Source of the DNA: Dyella sp. 2HG41-7
GTDB lineage: Bacteria; Pseudomonadota; Gammaproteobacteria; Xanthomonadales; Rhodanobacteraceae
NCBI RefSeq assembly: GCF_021390675.1
Contig: NZ_JAJEJV010000004.1
Coordinates: 992,001-1,056,000, forward strand
Direction of reading: 5' to 3'
Length of the DNA stretch: 64,000 nt
Numbering within the stretch: position 1 is the stretch's first letter; the number at the start of each line of letters is the position of its first letter. Of this stretch, positions 57,272-64,000 are shown piece after piece. A program made the position numbers and the translations under genes. The notes below the pieces were generated by a model. The model made no database searches. It saw only the letters and a program-made list of their open reading frames with translations, and was not told where the DNA came from.

Positions 57272-58500
57272 AAGGCAAAAACGAAAAGCAGTTGGTAGTC
57301 GGCCTGGATATCGGCACGTCGAAAGTCGTGGCGATCGTGGGCGAATACGAACCGGGCGAACCGATCGAAGTGATCGGTATCGGCTCGCATGTATCGCGCG
57401 GCATGAAGCGCGGCTCGGTGGTGGATATCGAATCCACCGTGCACTCGATCCAGCGTGCCGTGGAAGAAGCCGAACTCATGGCCGGCTGCGATATCCGCTC
57501 GGTGTACGCCTCGATTTCCGGCAGTCATCTGGAAACGCGCAATTCGCACGGCACCGCCGCCATCCGCGATCGCGAAGTCGCGCCAGGCGATCTGGACCAA
57601 GTGCTGGAAGCGGCGAGCGCGGTGGCGATCCCGGCGGATCGAAAGGTCTTATATAAGGAGTCGCAGGAATACCGCATCGACGGCCAGGACGGCATCCGCT
57701 CGCCCGTGGGCATGAGCGGTGTGCGCCTGGAAGCATCGGTGCATCTGGTGACCGGCGCCGCGGCGGCGGTGCAGAACATCAGCAAGTGCATCCAGCGCTG
57801 CGGTCTTTCGGTGGACGAGCTGGTGCCGTCGGCGGTCGCGAGCGCGAAATCCGTACTGACCGACGACGAGCGCGAACTTGGCGTGTGTCTGGTCGATATC
57901 GGCGCGGGCACCACGGATATCGCGATCTACACGCAAGGCGCGATTCGCTACACCAAGTCGCTGCCGGTGGGTGGCGATCAGGTGACCAACGACATCGCCT
58001 ACGGCGTGCACACGCCGACGGCGCATGCCGAAGAAATCAAAATCAAATACGCCTGCGCACTCGCGCAACTGGCGCATGCGGAAGAAACCATCCAGGTGCC
58101 GAGCGTGGGCGATCGTCCGCCACGCCGACTTGCGCGTCAGTCGCTCGCGCAGAGCGTGCAAGCGCGTTACGAGGAAATCTTCGAAATGGTGCAGGACGAA
58201 TTGCGCCGTTCCGGTTACGACAGTCTGGTTGCGGCGGGCGTAGTGCTCACCGGCGGCGCGTCGCGGATGGAAGGCGCGCTGGAGTTGGCCGAAGAGATTT
58301 TTCACAAGATGGTGCGCATCGGCGTGCCGCAGCACGTGAATGGTCTGGGCGAAGTGATCGCCAATCCGCTGCATTCCACCGGCGTGGGCTTGCTGTTGCA
58401 CGGCGCGCGGTCGGGCGGCATGCGCGTAAGCGGACCCAGCGGCGGCAGCATGGGCGGTTTGGTCGACAAGTTGCGCACCTGGATCACCAAGAATTTTTAA
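57268..58500 (+). CDS. ftsA: Divisome actin-like protein FtsA
   Basis: A 410-residue actin-family ATPase that tethers FtsZ to the membrane. LVVGLDIGTSKVVAIV is the phosphate-1 motif, LVDIGAGTTDIAIY is phosphate-2, and VVLTGGASRMEGALELAE is the adenosine motif. The C-terminal amphipathic helix (VDKLRTWITKNF) is the membrane anchor. The ATG overlaps ftsQ. Confidence 0.96.
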   Translation: MKGKNEKQLVVGLDIGTSKVVAIVGEYEPGEPIEVIGIGSHVSRGMKRGSVVDIESTVHSIQRAVEEAELMAGCDIRSVYASISGSHLETRNSHGTAAIRDREVAPGDLDQVLEAASAVAIPADRKVLYKESQEYRIDGQDGIRSPVGMSGVRLEASVHLVTGAAAAVQNISKCIQRCGLSVDELVPSAVASAKSVLTDDERELGVCLVDIGAGTTDIAIYTQGAIRYTKSLPVGGDQVTNDIAYGVHTPTAHAEEIKIKYACALAQLAHAEETIQVPSVGDRPPRRLARQSLAQSVQARYEEIFEMVQDELRRSGYDSLVAAGVVLTGGASRMEGALELAEEIFHKMVRIGVPQHVNGLGEVIANPLHSTGVGLLLHGARSGGMRVSGPSGGSMGGLVDKLRTWITKNF

Positions 58501-58623
58501 AGCATCGAATTTCGGCCGCGCAGGAGGCGCAGCCAGGGCGAATGGAGGTTCGCTCACCACCACGGGAAGACAGGAGTCGTACCGCGGTTACAACGACAAC
58601 GAAAGCTCTACGGAGGACGGGAA

Positions 58624-59805
58624 ATGTTTGAATTGGTCGAAAAATTGGCACCCAATGCGGTGATCAAAGTCATCGGCGTGGGCGGCGGCGGCGGTAACGC
58701 CGTGGCGCACATGCTCAACTCCAACATTGAAGGCGTCGACTTCGTCGTCGCCAACACCGACGCACAAGCCATGAAAGGCTGCGGCGGCCGGATGCATCTG
58801 CAACTGGGCGCGAACGTCACCAAGGGCCTGGGCGCCGGCGCGAATCCGGAAGTCGGCCGTCAGGCCGCGCTGGAAGATCGCGAGCGTATCGAAGAAATGC
58901 TCGAAGGCGCCGACATGGTGTTCATCACCGCCGGCATGGGTGGCGGCACCGGCACGGGTGCGGCGCCAGTCGTGGCGCAGTTGGCGAAAGAGAAGGGCAT
59001 TCTGACGGTGGCGGTGGTGACCAAGCCGTTCCCGTTCGAAGGCCGTCGTCGTATGCAGGTTGCGCTGAAGGGTATCGAAGACCTGTCGCAGCACGTCGAT
59101 TCGCTGATCACGGTGCCGAACGAAAAGCTGCTGTCGGTCCTCGGTCGCGAAGTGACCTTGCTCAACGCCTTCAAAGCCGCGAATGACGTGCTGCAAGGCG
59201 CGGTGCAGGGCATCGCCGATCTGATCACCAGCCCCGGCCTGATCAACGTCGACTTTGCCGACGTGCGTACGGTGATGAGTGAAATGGGTCTGTCGATGAT
59301 GGGTTCGGGCACGGCTCGCGGCGATGATCGCGCGCAGGCTGCCGCCGAAGCCGCTATCAACAATCCGCTGCTGGAAGACGTCAACCTCAACGGCGCGTGC
59401 GGCATCCTGGTCAACGTGACCGCGGGTCCGAACCTCACCATGCGCGAGTTCGACGAAATCGGCCGCATCATCCACGACTTCGCCAGCGAAGACGCGACCG
59501 TGGTGATCGGCACCTCGCTCGATCCGGAAATGCAGGACGACGTGCGCGTGACGGTGGTGGCCACCGGGCTGAACCGCGCGACGGCCCGTCAGCCGATTCG
59601 TCCGGTCGTGACCCAGCAGGTCGAGATGCGCCAACGTCCGCGCCCGATGGTGCTACGTACCGGTACGGGCAACGAAGTGGTGGATTACGCCCAGCCGGAC
59701 ATGGTCACCAGCAACCCGCGCGGCGGCGAGGGCTCGGCCAAGAGTGCCGATCCGAGCTTCGACTACCTGGACATTCCGGCCTTCTTGCGCCGTCAGGCCG
59801 ACTAA
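58624..59805 (+). CDS. ftsZ: Tubulin-like GTPase FtsZ
   Basis: The 393-residue Z-ring polymer. The GTP-binding loop is GMGGGTGTGAAPVVAQ, the N-terminal glycine-rich motif is IGVGGGGGNAVAHM, and the C-terminal conserved peptide that binds FtsA and ZipA is DYLDIPAFLRRQ. ACGGAGGA precedes the ATG at a normal distance. It is separated from ftsA by 123 bases, so a promoter may lie there. Confidence 0.97.
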   Translation: MFELVEKLAPNAVIKVIGVGGGGGNAVAHMLNSNIEGVDFVVANTDAQAMKGCGGRMHLQLGANVTKGLGAGANPEVGRQAALEDRERIEEMLEGADMVFITAGMGGGTGTGAAPVVAQLAKEKGILTVAVVTKPFPFEGRRRMQVALKGIEDLSQHVDSLITVPNEKLLSVLGREVTLLNAFKAANDVLQGAVQGIADLITSPGLINVDFADVRTVMSEMGLSMMGSGTARGDDRAQAAAEAAINNPLLEDVNLNGACGILVNVTAGPNLTMREFDEIGRIIHDFASEDATVVIGTSLDPEMQDDVRVTVVATGLNRATARQPIRPVVTQQVEMRQRPRPMVLRTGTGNEVVDYAQPDMVTSNPRGGEGSAKSADPSFDYLDIPAFLRRQAD

Positions 59806-60289
59806 CGAGCACTCAAAAATGTGAAAAAGTGTGAAGAGCATGAACTAACGACGCATTAACTTGTCAGAGTTCCCTGTGCCGGGCGTGGAGGGGTATCCTC
59901 CCTGTCCGTTGCCCGGTTGCCGCCGGTTTGCAGGCAGCAAAAGGGGGCATCTGATGTCGGCTGGCGTCGCGTTCGCGCGTTGAATGCGATAGACAGTGCG
60001 GCCTATGGATGGCGCACGATCAGCAGGCGTGGAGGGGGATTCGCGCCGCTGATCCAGAATCCCGTTGCCGGATCATTTCCCGTCCCCGGCGCGGGGTTTT
60101 GTGTCAGATCGCAAGTACTTGATCTACCTGTGGTGCTTGCATCGTCAAAATGCGAATGAATCGCATTATTTGATGAAAGGAAAATGAAGGATTGACCGGA
60201 CTGTACGGTACGGTTTGTTTTTCCGCAGGTTAAGACTGTGTTAGCATCCCAGCTCGAATTGGCTGCTGCCCCTTACAGGTACCCAATAA
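59806..60289. other. ftsZ-lpxC intergenic region
   Basis: The 484-base region holds no convincing gene. It contains the candidate terminator at 60084-60100, a near-perfect 20-base palindrome at 60106-60125 and the lpxC promoter region (TTAGCAT near 60242), in which no strong -35 was found. Confidence 0.45.
60084..60100 (+). terminator. Candidate terminator of the dcw operon
   Basis: CCCCG-GCG-CGGGG followed by TTTTG. The 5-bp stem with a 3-base loop is short, but its position after ftsZ fits. It may only partly terminate. Confidence 0.4.
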
Positions 60290-61204
60290 ATGATCAAGCA
60301 GCGTACGCTTAAAAACATCATCCGTGCCACCGGCGTCGGTCTGCATACCGGCGATAAGGTCTACATGACGTTGCGTCCGGCCGCAGCGAACACGGGCATT
60401 ATTTTCCGTCGTACGGATCTCAATCCGCCGGTAGAAATTCATGCACGTCCCGACCACGTGGGCGACACGCGTTTGTCGACTACGCTCGTCAACGGCGACG
60501 TACGTGTTTCAACGGTGGAACACTTGTTGTCCGCGATGGCGGGTTTGGGCATCGACAATGCTTATGTCGATCTGTCCGCACCGGAAGTGCCGATCATGGA
60601 CGGCAGCGCCGGTCCGTTTGTCTTCTTGCTGCAATCGGCGGGCATTGAAGAGCAATCGGTGCCGAAGCGCTTCATCCGCATCAAGAAGCCGGTGAAAGTG
60701 CAGGAAGGCGATAAATGGGCCAGTTTTGAGCCGTTTGAAGGCTTCAAGGTCGGCTTCTCGATCGAGTTCAATCACCCGATCATTTCCAAGCGCACCTCGC
60801 GCGCCGAGATCGACTTCTCCACCACGTCGTTCGTCAAGGAAGTGAGTCGCGCGCGTACGTTCGGTTTCATGCGCGACATCGAAATGCTTCGCGAACACAA
60901 TCTCGCGCTCGGCGGCTCGATGGACAACGCGGTCGTGCTCGACGACTATCGCGTCCTCAACGAAGACGGTCTTCGCTACGAAGACGAATTCGTCAAACAC
61001 AAGATTCTCGATGCGATCGGCGATCTGTATCTGCTCGGTCACAGTTTGATCGGTGCGTACTACGCGCATAAGTCCGGTCACGAGCTCAATAACAAGTTGC
61101 TGCGCGCACTGATGGCCGATGTCACGGCGTGGGAAGAAGTCAGCTATCAGGACGACCCGGCCACCGCGCCGATCTCCTACGCGCACCCCGCCCAGGCGAT
61201 CTAA
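60290..61204 (+). CDS. lpxC: UDP-3-O-acyl-GlcNAc deacetylase LpxC
   Basis: The 304-residue zinc hydrolase that commits lipid A synthesis. It shows [11 protein letters not shown], the zinc motif [13 protein letters not shown], and [15 protein letters not shown] with the second zinc-site aspartate, plus [13 protein letters not shown] with the catalytic histidine. The order ftsZ-lpxC is conserved in gammaproteobacteria. A terminator follows. Confidence 0.96.
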   Translation: MIKQRTLKNIIRATGVGLHTGDKVYMTLRPAAANTGIIFRRTDLNPPVEIHARPDHVGDTRLSTTLVNGDVRVSTVEHLLSAMAGLGIDNAYVDLSAPEVPIMDGSAGPFVFLLQSAGIEEQSVPKRFIRIKKPVKVQEGDKWASFEPFEGFKVGFSIEFNHPIISKRTSRAEIDFSTTSFVKEVSRARTFGFMRDIEMLREHNLALGGSMDNAVVLDDYRVLNEDGLRYEDEFVKHKILDAIGDLYLLGHSLIGAYYAHKSGHELNNKLLRALMADVTAWEEVSYQDDPATAPISYAHPAQAI

Positions 61205-61227
61205 AAAAGTCAGCCGCTTCACCCCTC

Positions 61228-61256
61228 AGACCGGGCCCTTGGGTCCGGTCTGTTCA
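61228..61256 (+). terminator. lpxC: lpxC terminator
   Basis: AGACCGGGCCC-TT-GGGTCCGGTCT forms a stem of about 11 bp (one G-T pair), followed by ATTTTTG. Confidence 0.8.
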
Positions 61257-61407
61257 TTTTTGTGATCAAGATCACACTTTTGCCTTCCCCACGTTCACGA
61301 TATCGCGACGGGTTCTAGAGACCTGGGTGGGGCAATGCATGGTATAAAACCAAATCCTGCAACGGAGCAGGCGTCTTTGCGCGCCTTCCGGAACGACGCT
61401 TTGCAGC

Positions 61408-61887
61408 TCAGGGCGTCTTGTCGGGGGGGGAATCCGAGGTTTCGGCGATGGACGCCAGTTCGAGAAACATTTCCCGGAGTTCCGGGTCGTGGACTGAACT
61501 TGCGGCAGCCTTCAAATGAAGCGCCGCCGCGGTTGAAAGCGGTTTTGATTGCTCCGGCTGGGGATCAGGCGGAGGAAGGGGGGCCACTTTCACGATGACT
61601 GAGCTGACGTTTGCGCCTATGGCGCGGGCGGCGGCGAGGATTTGTGCCTGTTGCAAACGCAAACGCGATGCCCAGGCCGGCGAGGAAGCCAAAAAAACTA
61701 GGCGGTCATCGCGCAGATTGGCGAACCTGACTTGTTCGCGCAACGGCGATGGCAACGTTTGGCGTAGTGCGCGGTCCAATGCCTCCAGCTTGCCGGCCTT
61801 TTTGGCCAGTGCGGCGACAGGTCCGACATCGGTGATGGATTTCAATCCATGACCTGTGCGGTGGGAAGGCGGGACATCGCGCTGCAT
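61408..61887 (-). CDS. dciA: DUF721-family protein, DciA-like helicase loader
   Basis: A 159-residue protein (ATG at 61887; another ATG at 61917 is in frame). It has LREQVRFANLRDDRLVFLAS and WASRLRLQQAQILAA, typical of the DUF721 domain of DciA, which loads DnaB helicase in bacteria that lack DnaC. The C-terminal tail is Ala/Pro-rich and disordered. It is convergent with lpxC and divergent from the M23 peptidase, the usual Xanthomonadales position. Confidence 0.8.
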   Translation of the reverse strand: MQRDVPPSHRTGHGLKSITDVGPVAALAKKAGKLEALDRALRQTLPSPLREQVRFANLRDDRLVFLASSPAWASRLRLQQAQILAAARAIGANVSSVIVKVAPLPPPDPQPEQSKPLSTAAALHLKAAASSVHDPELREMFLELASIAETSDSPPDKTP

Positions 61888-61915
61888 CAATAAAAACTTT
61901 CGAACCGGTAACGAC

Positions 61916-62848
61916 ATGCAAATCATACTCGTCTCACGCGCAGGGAAGGTGCCCAGGACATTGGATCTCACCAACCCTCGTCTTCGTTGGCGCGTGTGGG
62001 GAATCGGAGCTGCGGTGATCGTGGCGTTGGCCGGTCTCGGCGCCGGCGTGGCGTTGGCTGTAGCCAGTCCGCGCGATCGCGCCTTGGCCGAAATCAGCAC
62101 GCTGCATCAAGAAGTGAAGACGCAAGACAAGCAACTCGGGGATCTGCGCGACGACGCGCACCGTCAACTCGATGCGCTCGCCGTCAAACTTGGCCAGCTC
62201 CAGGCGCAGGCAACCCGCCTCAATGCGCTGGGCGAACGCCTGGTGCAGGTCGGCAAACTCGATAGCAACGAATTTAATTTCGATCAGCCGCCGCCGGTCG
62301 GCGGTGTGGAAGTGACAACGGGCACCAGCGCCTACGCGCTGCCGCAAACGTTGGATGCCAGCATCGATCAGCTGGCGACCCAGTTCGATACGCAACAGGC
62401 GCAATTCGCCGCCATGCAGAGCTTCTTGCTCAATGCGCGTATCGACTCCGACTTGAAGCCGACTGGCATGCCGGCGGATGGCTACATCTCTTCGTACTTC
62501 GGCGTGCGCGCCGATCCGTTCGACGGCCTTGCCGCGCGCCACACGGGGCTGGATATCGCGGTGCCCGCCGGCAGTCCGGTGCATACCGTCGCCGAAGGCA
62601 TGGTGACTTACGCCGGTGTGCGCAGCGGCTATGGCAACGTCGTGGAAATCGACCATGGCAACGGCTACATGACGCGTTACGCGCACAACAGCAAGCTCCT
62701 GGTGCACCCCGGCGAGCACGTTCGGGTGGGCGATGAAATCGCCCAGGCCGGTTCTACCGGCCGCTCCACCGGCTCGCACGTCCATTTCGAGGTTTGGCAC
62801 AACGGGCGTGTGGTCAATCCGCTCGCGTACGTGAAAGACCATCGCTGA
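61916..62848 (+). CDS. M23-family murein peptidase
   Basis: A 310-residue protein that starts at ATG 61916 (MQIILVSRAGKV). It has one N-terminal membrane segment (about 20-45), a coiled-coil region (about 55-110) and a C-terminal LytM domain. ARHTGLDIAVPAGSPVHTVA and GSHVHFEVWHNGRVVNPL hold the zinc ligands, which look intact. It probably cuts peptidoglycan cross-links in the periplasm. It lies between dciA and secA, where secM sits in enterobacteria. Confidence 0.9.
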   Translation: MQIILVSRAGKVPRTLDLTNPRLRWRVWGIGAAVIVALAGLGAGVALAVASPRDRALAEISTLHQEVKTQDKQLGDLRDDAHRQLDALAVKLGQLQAQATRLNALGERLVQVGKLDSNEFNFDQPPPVGGVEVTTGTSAYALPQTLDASIDQLATQFDTQQAQFAAMQSFLLNARIDSDLKPTGMPADGYISSYFGVRADPFDGLAARHTGLDIAVPAGSPVHTVAEGMVTYAGVRSGYGNVVEIDHGNGYMTRYAHNSKLLVHPGEHVRVGDEIAQAGSTGRSTGSHVHFEVWHNGRVVNPLAYVKDHR

Positions 62849-62946
62849 GCGCAAGGTATCCTTAGCGCCGGGCGGCACTCTTGAAAGCGCGCTAGAGCAC
62901 CGCCACCCCTTGATCCGGGATACGGCGTTTCCGAGAGTTCCCGCGT

Positions 62947-62975
62947 TTGGGATACCCGGCTGACCCTAGTATCAT
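62947..62975 (+). promoter_or_regulatory. secA: Promoter of secA
   Basis: TTGGGA, 17-base spacer, TATCAT. The transcript leader would be about 55 bases. No secM-like arrest ORF is visible. Confidence 0.5.
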
Positions 62976-63038
62976 CAACTCTTTGTCCGTCCGGGCTGGA
63001 CCCGGCGGGCGTTCCTTATTTCCAGATCCGGAAGATCG

Positions 63039-64000
63039 ATGCTCAACCGTGCCCTGACGAGTCTTTTTGGCAGCCGTAACGAACGAGTACTGCGCCAGCT
63101 GTCCAAAACCGTCGCGCGCATCAATGCGCTGGAGCCTGAACTCGAAAAGCTCAGCGACGAGGCATTGCGCGGCAAAACCGACGAATTCAAGCAACGCCTG
63201 GCCAAGGGCGAAACCTTGGACAAATTGCTGCCGGAAGCGTTTGCGGTGGTGCGCGAGGGCGCCAAGCGCGTACTCGGCATGCGTCACTACGACGTGCAGC
63301 TTATTGGCGGCATGGTGCTGCACATGGGCAAGATCGCCGAAATGCGCACGGGGGAAGGCAAGACGCTCGTCGCGACGGCGCCGGTGTATCTGAATGCGCT
63401 CGAAGGCAAGGGCACGCACGTCGTGACCGTCAACGACTACCTCGCCAAACGCGACGCCGCCCAGATGGGCAAGCTGTACAACTTCCTCGGCATGAGCGTG
63501 GGCGTGGTGTATCCGGGCATGGATCACGCCGACAAATTCTCGGCCTACGGCGCCGACATCACCTACGGCACCAACAACGAATTCGGTTTCGATTACCTGC
63601 GCGACAACATGGCGTTGTCCAAAGAGCAGCGCACGCAACGCGGCCTGCACTACGCCATCGTCGACGAAGTGGATTCGATCCTGATCGACGAAGCGCGCAC
63701 GCCGCTGATCATTTCCGGTCCGGCGGAAGATTCGCCGCAGCTCTACATCGCGGTCAACAAGATCGTTCCGCGCATGAAGCGCCAGGAAGTGGAAGACGGC
63801 CCCGGCGATTACTGGGTCGACGAAAAGCAAAAGCAGGTGCATCTCTCCGAAGAGGGCATGCAGCACGCTGAAGAACTGCTGCAACAGGCGAAGGTCATCG
63901 ACGAAGACGGCAGCCTGTACGACGCGCGCAACCTTGCCATCGTCCACCATCTCAACGCCGCGCTGCGCGCGAACGCGATTTATCAGCGCGACGTCGATTA
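63039..64000 (+). CDS. secA: Protein translocase ATPase SecA (5' part)
   Basis: The first 320 residues of the ATPase that drives proteins through SecYEG; the gene runs out of the window at 64000. It begins [20 protein letters not shown]. Walker A is [14 protein letters not shown], and [20 protein letters not shown] is the DEVD motif of Walker B. The ATG follows GGAAG. The rest of the protein (about 580 residues) is outside the window. Confidence 0.95.
   Translation, partial: MLNRALTSLFGSRNERVLRQLSKTVARINALEPELEKLSDEALRGKTDEFKQRLAKGETLDKLLPEAFAVVREGAKRVLGMRHYDVQLIGGMVLHMGKIAEMRTGEGKTLVATAPVYLNALEGKGTHVVTVNDYLAKRDAAQMGKLYNFLGMSVGVVYPGMDHADKFSAYGADITYGTNNEFGFDYLRDNMALSKEQRTQRGLHYAIVDEVDSILIDEARTPLIISGPAEDSPQLYIAVNKIVPRMKRQEVEDGPGDYWVDEKQKQVHLSEEGMQHAEELLQQAKVIDEDGSLYDARNLAIVHHLNAALRANAIYQRDVD

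Noticed and set aside
59917-60159. An 80-codon frame between ftsZ and lpxC
   Set aside because: It overlaps a probable terminator and palindrome and shows no ribosome site.

Overview
The window looks like a chromosomal segment of a gammaproteobacterium of the order Xanthomonadales, probably family Rhodanobacteraceae (Dyella, Rhodanobacter or Luteibacter type). This is inferred from the gene order mraZ-rsmH-ftsL-ftsI-murE-murF-mraY-ftsW-murG-murC-ddl-ftsQ-ftsA-ftsZ-lpxC-dciA-M23 peptidase-secA, the Oar-like TonB receptor, the collagen-like lipoprotein beside a TpsB porin, and the moderately high GC core. No ribosomal RNA, tRNA or CRISPR array was seen.

Bases 1-11,700 are an accessory region: an IS1595-type transposase, hypothetical genes, a large helicase IV-like protein, a secreted ricin-B-lectin protein, a CDF metal transporter beside a decayed MerR regulator, and an orphan PD-(D/E)XK-like protein. 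Two decayed copies of one small gene lie in inverted orientation at about 6.2 kb and 11.4 kb and bracket part of this region.

Bases 11,700-26,300 hold lifestyle genes: a two-partner-secretion (TpsB) porin next to a collagen-like lipoprotein, a hybrid histidine kinase, three small heat-shock proteins (the first behind a probable ROSE RNA thermometer), a GFA-family gene remnant, an Oar-like TonB-dependent receptor, and a pair encoding a YdhS-like FAD/NAD(P) protein and a cysteine-dioxygenase-like cupin.

Bases 26,900-31,950 carry a compact candidate restriction or defence module: a MerR-like regulator read from a probable leaderless promoter next to a perfect 15-bp inverted repeat, an Eco57I-like adenine methyltransferase, and a translationally coupled PD-(D/E)XK protein. 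This is the best candidate here for a poorly described system.

Bases 32,000-44,200 are housekeeping genes: metK, a methyltransferase, a lipoprotein alpha/beta hydrolase, dusB, a NupG-like nucleoside permease, a LysE/RhtB exporter, a UDG-family protein, a GlcD-like FAD oxidase, yraN, lpoA, rsmI and the RNase P RNA gene with a strong terminator. Bases 44,345-64,000 are the division and cell-wall (dcw) cluster. It begins at a sigma70 promoter followed by four 10-bp-phased MraZ boxes, runs through ftsZ with many 4-base overlaps, and continues with lpxC, dciA, an M23 peptidase and the 5' part of secA, which is cut by the window end.
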